Part shown: piece by piece, positions 37,088 through 46,143 of the stretch
Layout of the letters: every line of letters starts with the position of its first letter
How positions within the stretch are numbered: the first letter of the stretch is position 1
Origin: Rickettsiales bacterium
Lineage (GTDB): Bacteria > Pseudomonadota > Alphaproteobacteria > Rickettsiales > Midichloriaceae
Reading direction: 5' to 3'
Length of the DNA: 64,000 nt
Assembly: GCA_023263785.1 (NCBI GenBank)
Contig: JALQUO010000001.1
Location: 591,693 to 655,692 of the forward strand
Position numbers and translations under genes: made by a program
Notes under the pieces: model-generated
What the model was told of the DNA's origin: nothing
Seen by the model: only the letters and a program-made list of their open reading frames with translations
The model's database searches: none

Positions 37088-38020
37088 TTATAATGAAAGA
37101 ATAAATTTTTCTGCCTCGAGAGCTGCCATACAGCCAGTGCCAGCAGCAGTCACAGCCTGTCTATAGATCTTATCTTGAACATCACCAGCAGCAAAAATCC
37201 CTGGTATATTTGTCTTAGTTGATCCTTTCTCAGTAATAATATATCCATCTTCATCAACATTGATGAGGTTTTTAACAAAAGAACTATTTGGTGAGTGACC
37301 AATAGCTATAAATATCCCATCAAACTGAACTTCGGCTTTACTTCCATCAACAACATTTTTAAGGACTGCTCCAGTTACACCCAGTGGCTCTTCTTTTCCA
37401 ATGACTTCATCTAATACTGTATTCCATAAGACCTTTATCTTTGGATTTTCAAACATTTTGTTTTGCAATGTTTTTTCAGCACGTAATGAATCGCGTCTAT
37501 GGATTAATGTAACACTCTTCGCTATCTTTGAGAGATACATCGACTCCTCCACAGCTGTATTCCCACCACCAACCACAAGAATATTTTTGTTTCTGTAAAA
37601 GAATCCATCACATGTCGCACAAGATGATACACCATATCCTCTGAACTTTGTTTCGCTCTCAAGCCCTAACCACTTTGCATTTGCACCAGTTGCTATGACT
37701 ACTGAGTCTGCAGAGTATTTTGTATTGCCTTCGCCTGTCAAAACAAAAGGATGGGCACTGTGATCTATCTCTGTTATATAGTCTGAGACTATTTCTACTC
37801 CAGCATGAACAGCTTGTTTTTCCATTTGTTCTACAAGCCATGGACCTTGTATAACATCAGCAAAGCCAGGATAGTTTTCAACATCTGTTGTGGTTGTTAA
37901 CTGACCACCTTTTGTATTTCCACAGATAATTAAGGTACTTAGACAAGCCCTCGCTGCATATATTGCTGCAGTGTATCCTGCAGGCCCAGAACCAATAATT
38001 ATTACATTCCAATGTTTCAT
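37088..38020 (-). CDS. trxB: Thioredoxin reductase
   Basis: A 310-residue flavoprotein. The FAD-binding GSGPAGYTAAIYAARA lies at 10-25, the redox-active CATC at 134-137, the NADPH-binding GGGNTAVEES after that, and the C-terminal FAD motif GIFAAGDVQDK. It passes electrons from NADPH to thioredoxin in the cytoplasm. The length is typical. It is convergent with rplJ, and the GST gene lies 71 bases upstream on the same strand, separated by a hairpin. Confidence 0.97.
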   Translation of the reverse strand: MKHWNVIIIGSGPAGYTAAIYAARACLSTLIICGNTKGGQLTTTTDVENYPGFADVIQGPWLVEQMEKQAVHAGVEIVSDYITEIDHSAHPFVLTGEGNTKYSADSVVIATGANAKWLGLESETKFRGYGVSSCATCDGFFYRNKNILVVGGGNTAVEESMYLSKIAKSVTLIHRRDSLRAEKTLQNKMFENPKIKVLWNTVLDEVIGKEEPLGVTGAVLKNVVDGSKAEVQFDGIFIAIGHSPNSSFVKNLINVDEDGYIITEKGSTKTNIPGIFAAGDVQDKIYRQAVTAAGTGCMAALEAEKFILSL

Positions 38021-38051
38021 ATTTTAATACCAACCTAATTTAATTGTAAGC

Positions 38052-38082
38052 CCATTTGATACATTCCGGAAGTACCAAATGG
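38052..38082. repeat. 31-base imperfect palindrome between gst and trxB
   Basis: Outer arms CCATTTG (38052-38058) and CAAATGG (38076-38082) enclose a nested TAC..TTCCGGAA.GTA palindrome. As RNA it would fold into a long nearly continuous hairpin. On the plus strand a TAATTTTT run follows it. It could attenuate the gst-trxB transcript or bind a dimeric regulator. Confidence 0.5.
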
Positions 38083-38091
38083 TAATTTTTA

Positions 38092-38727
38092 TCATGCTAC
38101 TTCTAAGCATTTAATTACTGATGTTTCTTTTATTGCATCATTTCGCCACTCTTGGAAATATTTATGATTGAATATTTTTTCAATATATTTTTCGTGCTTA
38201 TATTGTTTTAATCCATAGCTGATAATCCTACTAACAATGGGTGCAAAAAAAGCATCAACAGCACTAAAGTTACCCATCAAATATTCATTACTTCCAGAAG
38301 CTTCTATGCAAAAATCCCATATTTCATAGATTCTATTGAGATCATCTTCTGCATTTTTAGATATGTTTTTAGATACATTCTTTTTTATATTCATTGGACA
38401 TTCTGATCTTAAGCTCATAAAACTAGAATGCATTTCAGCAATACATGATCTTGCAATATTTCTTAATGAAATTTCTTTAGGGTATAAATTTTGCGTCGGA
38501 AACTTTTCATTTAAGTATTCGATAATTGCAACTGTATCCCAAATTTTCAGCTTTCCATCATGTAAACAAGGGACTTTTCCTGATGGTGATATTTTTAAAA
38601 CTTCATTTGAAAACAATTCAATTTTTATTTCTTTAAAATCAATATTTGCCAATTTCAATACTAACCAAGCTCTCATACTCCATGAAGAGTAGTTTTTATT
38701 ACCAATATATAGTGTTAAATTATTCAT
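38092..38727 (-). CDS. Glutathione S-transferase family protein
   Basis: About 211 residues from ATG 38727 (MNNLTLYIGNKNYSSWSMRAW). An upstream in-frame start at 38757 would overlap nuoG. The N-terminal thioredoxin-like domain includes the YSSWSMRAWLVLKL active-site helix (candidate catalytic Ser), the cis-Pro KVPCL and the D-T-VAIIEYL glutathione-binding segment. The C-terminal half is helical, with MGNFSAVDAFFAPIV. Such proteins conjugate or reduce with glutathione, or act as stress proteins. The start lies 8 bases past the nuoG stop, suggesting a shared transcript. Confidence 0.88.
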   Translation of the reverse strand: MNNLTLYIGNKNYSSWSMRAWLVLKLANIDFKEIKIELFSNEVLKISPSGKVPCLHDGKLKIWDTVAIIEYLNEKFPTQNLYPKEISLRNIARSCIAEMHSSFMSLRSECPMNIKKNVSKNISKNAEDDLNRIYEIWDFCIEASGSNEYLMGNFSAVDAFFAPIVSRIISYGLKQYKHEKYIEKIFNHKYFQEWRNDAIKETSVIKCLEVA

Positions 38728-38735
38728 AATTATTC

Positions 38736-40730
38736 TTAACCATTTATTTTTTGACATTCAGCCATTACCTTTGATGATCTAGAGATAGAATCAGTCAAAT
38801 AAAAATTATCTATTGGATATGAGAAATCAACAGAGTATTTTATCTGAGGCACTTCAAATTCAAGATCAATCTCATTCTGTTGAACCTTGAAGAGATTATC
38901 TTCTGCAAAGACTTTATTGTGTTTTGCCATACCCTTCCTCAAGCTTGTAATATCTGAGAAATCAAGCTTTAGACCTAATCCTTCAGCAACATCCAAGATT
39001 ATCCTATACTCATCTTTTGCAGTGCCTAATGGCTTTACAGCCTGCGTTGTTCTCTGTACTCTCCCTTCGGTATTAACGTAAGTACCTGACTTCTCAGGAA
39101 AGGCTGGACTAGGAATAATCACATTTGCATTATAAACATTTTTATCTCCATGATGACCAATATATATTACCTTCTTTGCACCAGATACATCTATGTCATC
39201 TGCACCAAACAATACAACTGTTTCAGAGGTTGAAACTTTCTTTGTACTGACGAATCCGATATCTAGAGCACCAACAGCACCAGCTGCATTGTGCAATACA
39301 TTAAAGCCATTCCACTGATCAGTAATGAAACCATATTTCTTTGCAATTGCCTTACAAAGCTTATGTAGTTCATTTGATTTAGTATCAGAAAACATTGCAC
39401 TGCCTATAATCATCATTGGCTTTGTTGTCTTTTTTAATGTCTCACAATAAGGATGTGTTCCATTTAGTATCTCAAGGAGTAATTTATTTGTATCAGATCC
39501 AAGTCTTTGATGAGTATAATTAAGATCTGCATCTGGCCCAATCATGGCAACAGAAAGGTTATGATGTACTGTAGCTTTTCTAATTCTAGCATTGATGACA
39601 GCTGCTTCATGTCGAGGGTTTGTATTGATTAAAAGGCAATGATCTGCCTCCTCTATACAAGTAATTTTTGAATTAAATGTATAATCTCCACGGGATTTCG
39701 AAATAAGACCATGCATCTTAATCTCAAATTCAGTATGTCCTTTTTTGAGTTTCTTGATGAGATTCTTTGCTGCAAACATTGTCTCAACATCAGTCATCTT
39801 CCCAGCAATCATAGTGATATCATCTGATTCATCAAGAATTTTAGTGAAGACATCAATTGCAGTTAGGTAATCGACCTTTTTAAACCTTCCATTGTCATGA
39901 AGCATAGGTGTATCGAGGCGCTGGTATTTCAGGCCGTCATATGCAAAACGTGTCTTATCTGAAATCCATTCCTCATTGATATCCTCACAAGCCTGTGGAA
40001 GAATTCTCATGACTTCACTTCCCCTTGTATCAATTCTAATGTGAGAACAAACTGCATCCATGACATCAACAGAGTAGGTGTGTTTTAGTTCCCAACTTCT
40101 TGCTGTGAATGCATAGGGCTTTGATGTCAGAGCACCAACGGGGCAAAGATCGATTATATTCCCAGACATCTCAGACTTTATTGATTTCTCTACATAAGTT
40201 GAAATCTCCATGTGTTCTCCACGTCCTATAGCACCTAGCTCATTTGTTCCAGCTATGTCCTCAAGGAATCTAACACATCTAGTACAATGAATGCATCTTG
40301 TCATATGAGTGGCTATAAGTGGCCCCATGTATTTATCCTTGACCGCTCTCTTGTCTTCATGGTAGTTGCTCTTGCATTTTCCATATTTGAAAGCTTGATC
40401 TTGAAGGTCGCACTCACCACCCTGATCACATATAGGGCAGTCCAATGGATGGTTTATCAATAAAAACTCCATTACTCCTTCCCTTGCTTTTTTTACTATC
40501 TCAGATTCAGTTCTTATTACCATCCCATCAGTGACGGCTATGGAACAACTAGCAACTGGTTTAGGACTCTTTTCAACTTCTACTAAACACATCCTGCAGT
40601 TTCCAGCTATAGCAAGTTTCTCGTGGTAACAAAATCTTGGTATCTGTATGCCAACTTCCTCACACGCTTGAATGATGGTAATGCCGTCTTCAACAACATG
40701 CTCTTTCCCATCTATTGATATTTTTGCCAT
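38736..40730 (-). CDS. nuoG: NADH-quinone oxidoreductase subunit G
   Basis: About 664 residues from ATG 40730 (MAKISIDGKEHVVEDG). An upstream in-frame ATG at 40760 lies on the -10 box and is unlikely. Iron-sulfur ligands are visible: the 2Fe-2S set CYHEKLAIAGNCRMCLVEV, the His-ligated 4Fe-4S set HPLDCPICDQGGECDLQ, and CIHCTRCVRF. A molybdopterin-fold domain without cofactor makes up the rest. NuoG is part of the peripheral electron arm of complex I. Other nuo genes are not adjacent. Confidence 0.96.
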   Translation of the reverse strand: MAKISIDGKEHVVEDGITIIQACEEVGIQIPRFCYHEKLAIAGNCRMCLVEVEKSPKPVASCSIAVTDGMVIRTESEIVKKAREGVMEFLLINHPLDCPICDQGGECDLQDQAFKYGKCKSNYHEDKRAVKDKYMGPLIATHMTRCIHCTRCVRFLEDIAGTNELGAIGRGEHMEISTYVEKSIKSEMSGNIIDLCPVGALTSKPYAFTARSWELKHTYSVDVMDAVCSHIRIDTRGSEVMRILPQACEDINEEWISDKTRFAYDGLKYQRLDTPMLHDNGRFKKVDYLTAIDVFTKILDESDDITMIAGKMTDVETMFAAKNLIKKLKKGHTEFEIKMHGLISKSRGDYTFNSKITCIEEADHCLLINTNPRHEAAVINARIRKATVHHNLSVAMIGPDADLNYTHQRLGSDTNKLLLEILNGTHPYCETLKKTTKPMMIIGSAMFSDTKSNELHKLCKAIAKKYGFITDQWNGFNVLHNAAGAVGALDIGFVSTKKVSTSETVVLFGADDIDVSGAKKVIYIGHHGDKNVYNANVIIPSPAFPEKSGTYVNTEGRVQRTTQAVKPLGTAKDEYRIILDVAEGLGLKLDFSDITSLRKGMAKHNKVFAEDNLFKVQQNEIDLEFEVPQIKYSVDFSYPIDNFYLTDSISRSSKVMAECQKING

Positions 40731-40758
40731 TTTATAAAGTTTTGAATCTTTTACTGTC

Positions 40759-40786
40759 ATTATAAATGTTTAGGAAAAATTCACAA
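40759..40786 (-). promoter_or_regulatory. Sigma-70 promoter of nuoG
   Basis: On the minus strand TTGTGA (40786-40781), 16 bases, then a perfect TATAAT (40764-40759). Transcription would begin near 40751, which places the ATG at 40760 upstream of the transcript and supports the start at 40730. Confidence 0.65.
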
Positions 40787-40981
40787 CAGACAAGATTCTT
40801 ATAATTTGTACAACAATTTTGTGAACAAAAAACATCAGCTATTTTGTATTATTAGGTATTGCATGTTTTATTTCTATGGATTTTTTGAGTGTTACTAAAG
40901 TATGAAAGCAATAACCTTAACAAGTTACAAAATGTATGTTATATTTTGTGTTTAAATGAAAAAACTTAAAAGTAAATAAAA

Positions 40982-41504
40982 ATGACAAAAACGTACAGTG
41001 AAATGGTAAAAGAAGTTGATGCTCTTGAGGAAAAAGTATGGAAATTAAGGGTACTAAAAAAAATAATTAAAAAACCAGAAATAAAAGATAAATTTGAAAA
41101 ATACGGCGATAGATTACAGACAGAATTAGGAGATAAAGTGATTTTACTACAAAACATACAATCGACACAAAAGGTAAAAGATGAGATAAAAAGACTTAAA
41201 GGAAATATTAAGACAATTCAAAATTCGAAAACTGGATCTTGTGCTCATAATTTACAAGCTAAGTTGCATGGCAAACGTGAAGAATTAGATGATCTAGAGA
41301 CACGTCAATTTGAGCTGGAATTACCAAAAAACACAAGAATTAAACTCTCTTTTCAGTAAAATGCAAAAAATAAAGGAGCAGATAGAACTATTTTATTCTA
41401 CGAATGAGAGTAAAGGTAATAGTGTAGATGTTAACGAAAATAGTCAGGGATTCCAATATTTCATCAAAAATTCCAATACAAGTAATGACAGAGGTCTTGG
41501 CTAG
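40982..41504 (+). pseudogene. Coiled-coil protein gene with probable +1 frameshift at an A6 tract
   Basis: Not recognised. The first frame (40982-41359) gives 125 residues rich in Lys/Glu with heptad-like spacing (EVDALEEKVWKLRVLKKIIKK, cut to its main part). A second frame from about 41320 to 41504 continues the same character (QELNSLFSKMQKIKEQIEL). They join smoothly if one A of the A6 run at 41325-41330 is extra, giving LELPKTQELNS. The joined product is about 173 residues. If real as separate genes, the second would start at ATG 41361 with 47 residues. No membrane segment or signal peptide is visible. It opens an accessory island with no homology I recognise. Confidence 0.45.
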
Positions 41505-41517
41505 ATCATAAAACCAT

Positions 41518-41721
41518 ATGGAGAATACAGAAAAAGATCTTGAGAAGGATCAACTGCAAAAACTCAATATCAAAAGAAAAAACACCGAAATAGGAAATGA
41601 AGATGAACTGCACCAATTGTGTAGTTCTTATGTAAAATTCGTAAAGTTAAATACAGGAAATAAATACAGAAAAGAAAATGATGAATCAAGAAATACCAAT
41701 TATACATCCAGGACAAAATGA
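41518..41721 (+). CDS. Small hypothetical protein (uncertain)
   Basis: A 67-residue, highly charged reading frame (MENTEKDLEKDQLQKLNIK...). It overlaps the start of the next frame by 44 bases, which is unusual for two genuine genes here. It may be a remnant of the same decaying coiled-coil locus. No motif seen. Low confidence that it is translated. Confidence 0.25.
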   Translation: MENTEKDLEKDQLQKLNIKRKNTEIGNEDELHQLCSSYVKFVKLNTGNKYRKENDESRNTNYTSRTK

Positions 41722-42217
41722 AATAAGAGTATCATTTTTGAAGGAAGAGACAAAAAACAAAGATTCAGAAGAAAATCGTCCAGTGCTGCAAGAAGTAGTC
41801 ACAGCATACAATAATACCGTCAGTATCAAAGGGAAGACCCTCAATGAGCTTTGTACAGAGTTCTCTGCAGAGCTTAAAAAAGATTCAAATGTTGAGATTG
41901 ATATAACAAGAGGGTTTTTAGCTCTATATAGCCACTATGGATATAAAGAGATATTGGATAATTTTAAAGGAATAAGAGAAGAGATTAGCAAAAATGAAAA
42001 ACTCCGTCATTGTATAAAATCAATGTTTTGTTGCTGTCTTAAAAACTATAGGTCAACATTAGAAAACAAAAACGATTTCAAACAGTTTATCGATGATTGT
42101 GAAGATGTATATCTAAAAATGCAGCAAAAAAAGAGGGAGCAATCCACGATTGGAGCTTCTTTGCAATTATATATAAATAAAAAAGGAACCAATAACCAAC
42201 TACCTGATGGGATCTAG
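41678..42217 (+). CDS. Hypothetical protein, accessory island
   Basis: 179 residues, not recognised. It starts at ATG 41678 (a second ATG follows directly). The sequence is charged and mostly helical (TLNELCTEFSAELKKDSNVEI...), with a short Cys cluster in the middle, MFCCCLKNY. There is no signal peptide and no long hydrophobic span. It is flanked by frameshifted coiled-coil genes on the same strand, and its base composition is more AT-rich than the housekeeping genes. It could be an effector-like or structural protein, but nothing in the sequence assigns a role. Confidence 0.5.
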   Translation: MMNQEIPIIHPGQNEIRVSFLKEETKNKDSEENRPVLQEVVTAYNNTVSIKGKTLNELCTEFSAELKKDSNVEIDITRGFLALYSHYGYKEILDNFKGIREEISKNEKLRHCIKSMFCCCLKNYRSTLENKNDFKQFIDDCEDVYLKMQQKKREQSTIGASLQLYINKKGTNNQLPDGI

Positions 42218-42497
42218 TTACTTTTAATCTTTAGATAAATTTCCAATTGGTTTCTAAAAATCTTCAACTTATTAGTTATAGCTAAATAACTTAGCTTTAG
42301 CCGTTCTATAAAATCATAAGTACTACTAGAAAAATTAAGTATACAATTGTTATTAGTTTTATAATATTTCTTAAAGTCAAGTAAAAAACTTTATCTGTAA
42401 TAAAATTTTAATAAATCTGATGTATATATGTTATTCATTAACAAGTAAAAACATAATTTACCTTTACTTAAAAACTTAACTTATAATATTAAATATT
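42218..42497. other. 280-base AT-rich gap in the accessory island
   Basis: No convincing gene. On the minus strand about 58 codons (roughly 42220-42400) stay open and encode a basic hydrophobic stretch, but no start codon precedes them. It may be a decayed gene end. Confidence 0.3.
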
Positions 42498-44074
42498 ATG
42501 CTTGAAATAAACACACAACAACTCCAAACAACACATAAAGATAATGATTTTCAAAGGACAATTAGTGCAATTATCGATTCAAGTCCCGACTTTGATGCAT
42601 TTAAAGCGAATTTAATCCAAAAATTTGCATCATTTACAACACATATAAACAACAATGTTGATACTCTTAAAAAGGGTTTTGAAACAACTAAAAAAGTTTG
42701 TGGAGAAAAATTCGATATAGCAAAAATAAAGGCATTAAAACAAACAAGTGATTTATATAATGCTATTAAAGATTTTTTTGTATTAATTTATAACTATACG
42801 CTTGGTATAATTGCCGGAAAATTGAATATACAAGACAACAAAAAATAGCTGCTGCAGAATTTTCAACGGAGATTAAAAAGCTTGAAGGTATTGCAATTGC
42901 AGAACTAAAACAACAAGTTCAATCTAAAGAAGAACAAATCAAACAATTAGAAACAAATAATCAAACATTCCGAATAGAAGTTAAGACATTACAAGATGGA
43001 CTTGCAAAAAAGCAAGCTGAATTTTCAAAGTTAGAAAAAGACCAAAAAGAAATTATAAGATTAAAAGAAGCAATTGCAAATCTTTCAAAGTTAGAAGGAG
43101 AAAATCAAAATGCAATTTTAGCACTGCAACAACAAGTTCAATCTAAAGAAGAACAAATCGAACAATTCAAAAAAACAAAACCAACATTAGAAATAGAAGT
43201 TAAAAAATTACAAGATGAACTTGCAAACAAGCAAGCAGCACTCAAAAAGTCAGAAAAAGATACTGAAAAGTAAAAAAGCAGAACTTACAAACTTAGAAAC
43301 GCAAATTAAAACTAAGAAAGATGAACTTAAAGCGAATGTTGACAAAGAATTAGAGACTTATAAAGAAACAGCTAAAACTGAAATAAATAATAAAAAAGAG
43401 AAGAGTTTAACAGAATAACACAGGAAGCATTAATAGAAAAAAATAAAATCCTAGATGAAAGTATGGCAGGCGTAAAGAAGCAAACTGCAGAGGTTTTGAA
43501 CTCAAATCGAAAGGCAGAAGAACTCCTAAACCAAAAAATAGAAAAGCTTCAAAGGGAAGCAAATGACTTGGAGCAAAGAGTTCAAGAACTACAAAAAACC
43601 AAAAAAGAAAACACACCAAGCGTTTTAGGATACATTCTTGGATATCCACAAAGAGTTGTAGCAGCACAAATAAAACAGTTAGAGGAAAAATTGAAGAATG
43701 ATGTACAAACTTGTACAGAGAAAGAAAAAAGAATTCTTGAGATTGAAGTTGCAGCTCTGAAGGAACTTCTTGTAAGAACATTTTCTGTTGTTGAAGCAAA
43801 TATTAAATCAGGAACTGTTAGGTTATCCGATGTTAATGAGTTCAAGCAAGCTTGTGTAGAGATAAATAACTATGTATCACCACAAAAACCTGTGCAAGAT
43901 AATTATTTGGTACAAGGAACAAAAGCATTATTATCATTATTTAAAGCAAACCAACAGCCGCAGCCAATCACTGCTCAACAAAACCAACAAAATCCTCAAA
44001 GTAGTTGGACTGACACTTTGTTATGTCGCAGAAGACAAGTTAATGAACAACAAGGCCAACAAGAAGGATTATAA
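42498..44074 (+). pseudogene. Long coiled-coil protein gene interrupted by three homopolymer frameshifts
   Basis: Four successive frames form one continuous Lys/Glu/Gln-rich coiled-coil. Frame 1 (42498-42848) ends at A6 TAG and continues in frame as KKIAAAEFSTEIKKLEG if one A is added at 42840-42845. The next frame (42845-43273) ends at AAG TAA and continues if one A is removed near 43266-43269. The third (to 43418) continues as NNKKREEFNRITQEA if one A is added at 43392-43397. The last runs to 44074. The repaired protein would be about 525 residues with two 73-residue repeats and a Gln/Pro-rich tail. An upstream hydrophobic part (FFVLIYNYTLGIIAG) may be a membrane span. Function unknown. Confidence 0.6.
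42911..43159 (+). repeat. Internal direct repeat of the coiled-coil gene
   Basis: A 30-base block starting CAACAAGTTCAATCTAAAG is identical at 42911-42940 and 43130-43159. The similarity extends in both directions at the protein level (QQVQSKEEQI...LQDxLAxKQA). The period is 219 bases, or 73 codons, giving two tandem coiled-coil repeats. Confidence 0.75.
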
Positions 44075-44079
44075 AAGAG

Positions 44080-44781
44080 CTAAGCTCTTTTCTTAGAGTC
44101 TATCTGGCAATCATATTTTATCTTAAGGAGATCAAACCACATGGTCTTCTTGTGAGCTGGTTGTCTCAGTAAATAAGATGGATGGAAGATGGCTGTTGTC
44201 CTGATTGCTTTACCCCCCAAGAACTCATTCGTATAATCAAAGTAAGTCCCGCGGAGTTTTGTAATTGGAGCATCAATTTCAAGAAGTGATTCAACTGCAG
44301 TGCTTCCTACTAGGATGATCAACTTAGGTTTTATTAAGGCTATGTGTTTCTTTACAAATGGCCTACAGATAGCAATTTCCTCATTAGTTGGCTTTCTATT
44401 GGCAGGAGGTCTCCAGAAGACAGTATTTGTAATGTAAGCATTTTTTTCCCTAGAGAGACCTATGGCTGCGATGATGTTATCCAATAACTTACCGCTCTGT
44501 CCGCAGAATGGTATCCCTTGTTCGTCTTCGTTTGCTCCTGGTGCTTCACCTATGAACATTATCTCTGAGTTTGGGTTACCGTCTGCAAAGACAGTGTTCT
44601 TAGCACCTCTTTTTAGATCACAGCCTTCAAATGATTCAACAAGTTGCTTGAGTCCTTCTAAAGAATCACATAGATCTAGTTCTGTTTGTTTTTGTTTTTT
44701 TTTGATACCGGTAATCCTTGTGACTGGATTTTTATGGAAGAATTCATTTATTCCGAGGTCTTTATATAGTTTTTTATTCAT
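44080..44781 (-). CDS. Uracil-DNA glycosylase, family 4 type
   Basis: 233 residues. Family motifs are NTVFADGNPNSEIMFIGEAPGANEDEQG (spanning motif 1), FCGQSGKLLDN, TNTVFWRPPANRKPTNEE and the late HPSYLLRQP. These uracil-DNA glycosylases excise uracil from DNA and usually carry an iron-sulfur cluster. The N-terminal Cys arrangement (GCDLKRGA) is the alphaproteobacterial variant with fewer Cys than thermophile enzymes. It starts directly after the stop of the NnrD-GNAT gene, so the two are probably co-transcribed with birA. Confidence 0.88.
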   Translation of the reverse strand: MNKKLYKDLGINEFFHKNPVTRITGIKKKQKQTELDLCDSLEGLKQLVESFEGCDLKRGAKNTVFADGNPNSEIMFIGEAPGANEDEQGIPFCGQSGKLLDNIIAAIGLSREKNAYITNTVFWRPPANRKPTNEEIAICRPFVKKHIALIKPKLIILVGSTAVESLLEIDAPITKLRGTYFDYTNEFLGGKAIRTTAIFHPSYLLRQPAHKKTMWFDLLKIKYDCQIDSKKRA

Positions 44782-46143
44782 TTACTTCATATGTTTTTTT
44801 GCGTTGAACTTAGGGAAAAATTTTATTAGAGATCTTGCTGAGAAAGTTGCTGATTTTTGTACAAATGCCTCACCACACTTCCCAAATAGGTATGCTGCAG
44901 ACTTCATTGCTTGTGATGCAGAGAAGCCTTGAGAGACATAGCTACAGATGATTCCTGCTAAGACATCTCCCGTACCTCCAACTCTCATCTGAGGTACTCC
45001 CGTATGGTTTTCATGTAGATCAGAATCATTTGTTTTGATTTCTAACATCATAAACTCTTTATCCATTTGTGTTTTGATCTTTTTAAACCCAGCTTTTTCA
45101 TAACATTGAATTGCAGCAATATTACTTACATCAACATCAATTAAAATATGTGAATACTGACTCCCATGTAATTGAAGAAATGCAGAAACTACTTTTGAGC
45201 CTAAATTTTGCCCTAGATATTTCTCTTCACCAATAAAAATATCAATTGCTCCGAGGTTTTCTGGAAGCTCTAAAAGTTTTGTAGTATTAGGAAAGGCATC
45301 TGCATTATAAATCTGAATATATCCAACTGGCGTTTGTTTATTATGAATGATGAAGCTTTGAATAGGTTTTTGACTACCATCTACAAACTTATAGCCTTGG
45401 ACATATGTATTGTATTTTTCATAGATTAAATCCATCGTATATAAAACATCCTGATCCCACCATTTTTTGACATGAGATGCTTCAAGCCATTTCAGAAGAA
45501 GAGGAAAGTGCGATTCATGCAGTGGCTCAAAAGAGATGCCCTCAAGCAATACAGAATCTTCCATAGAATAGAAGTCATTCCCTCCTACAATGTAGTCTAT
45601 AGGTCCTTTTACACATAAATTTATCTTATATTTTTTAGACATTTCTAAGATATTTTCTGAAGATGTTGGTACTCCAAAGACTCTCTCAAATTCTCTACCG
45701 TTTGGAGTCAGAATCCACTTATGTTTTTTGTAATTATACACCTTAAGAATCTCTGATAGTAATGCCTCAGCATCAATGACTATTGGTTTTTCTGTGTTGA
45801 TGATTGCAAGGATTGCTTTTTTCGCATCAAAGTCCTTTCCGATTCCATTGCCTATAACAACAGCATCAACGTTCTCCATGATCTCATAGATAATTTTAAC
45901 ATCGTATAAGCCTAGAGATCCAGTATGTCCAGCGAACCCATGTAAAAAGAAATTTAATGAATGACTTTTTGCTGCCTCGAGATGACCAGGACGTGTATAG
46001 AGATGAATCAGATCAGCACCAGCTGCTTCAGCTCCAAGGGCAGTGAGGATTGGTGCTCCATAGTATTGAGGACTCCCTCCAATAACTAAGACCTTCCCTA
46101 GCTGTCCTTTATGGATCAATTTGCTATGTTTTGGATAATTCAT
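44782..46143 (-). CDS. nnrD: ADP-dependent NAD(P)HX dehydratase with an inserted GNAT acetyltransferase domain
   Basis: A single 453-residue frame. Residues 1-200 and 371-450 together form the NnrD (YjeF C-terminal, ribokinase-like) domain: GKVLVIGGSPQYYGAPILTA, VIGNGIGK, PIVIDAEAL, ILTPNGREFERVFG, CVKGPIDYIVGG, then VGGTGDVLAGII with the catalytic Asp393. Residues about 203-370 are an AAC(6')-like GNAT domain: ISFEPLHESHFPLLLKWLEA, HVKKWW, the acetyl-CoA loop YLGQNLGSKVV, and NIAAIQCYEKAGF. Without the insert the length is about 285, normal for NnrD. NnrD repairs hydrated NAD(P)H. The NnrE epimerase domain is absent. It overlaps birA by 4 bases (ATGA). The acetylation substrate is unknown. 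Confidence 0.88.
   Translation of the reverse strand: MNYPKHSKLIHKGQLGKVLVIGGSPQYYGAPILTALGAEAAGADLIHLYTRPGHLEAAKSHSLNFFLHGFAGHTGSLGLYDVKIIYEIMENVDAVVIGNGIGKDFDAKKAILAIINTEKPIVIDAEALLSEILKVYNYKKHKWILTPNGREFERVFGVPTSSENILEMSKKYKINLCVKGPIDYIVGGNDFYSMEDSVLLEGISFEPLHESHFPLLLKWLEASHVKKWWDQDVLYTMDLIYEKYNTYVQGYKFVDGSQKPIQSFIIHNKQTPVGYIQIYNADAFPNTTKLLELPENLGAIDIFIGEEKYLGQNLGSKVVSAFLQLHGSQYSHILIDVDVSNIAAIQCYEKAGFKKIKTQMDKEFMMLEIKTNDSDLHENHTGVPQMRVGGTGDVLAGIICSYVSQGFSASQAMKSAAYLFGKCGEAFVQKSATFSARSLIKFFPKFNAKKHMK

Noticed and set aside
42220-42400. Minus-strand open stretch of about 58 codons in the accessory-island gap
   Set aside because: It has no start codon, no recognisable motif, and such a length is possible by chance in AT-rich DNA. 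Kept only as a possible remnant.
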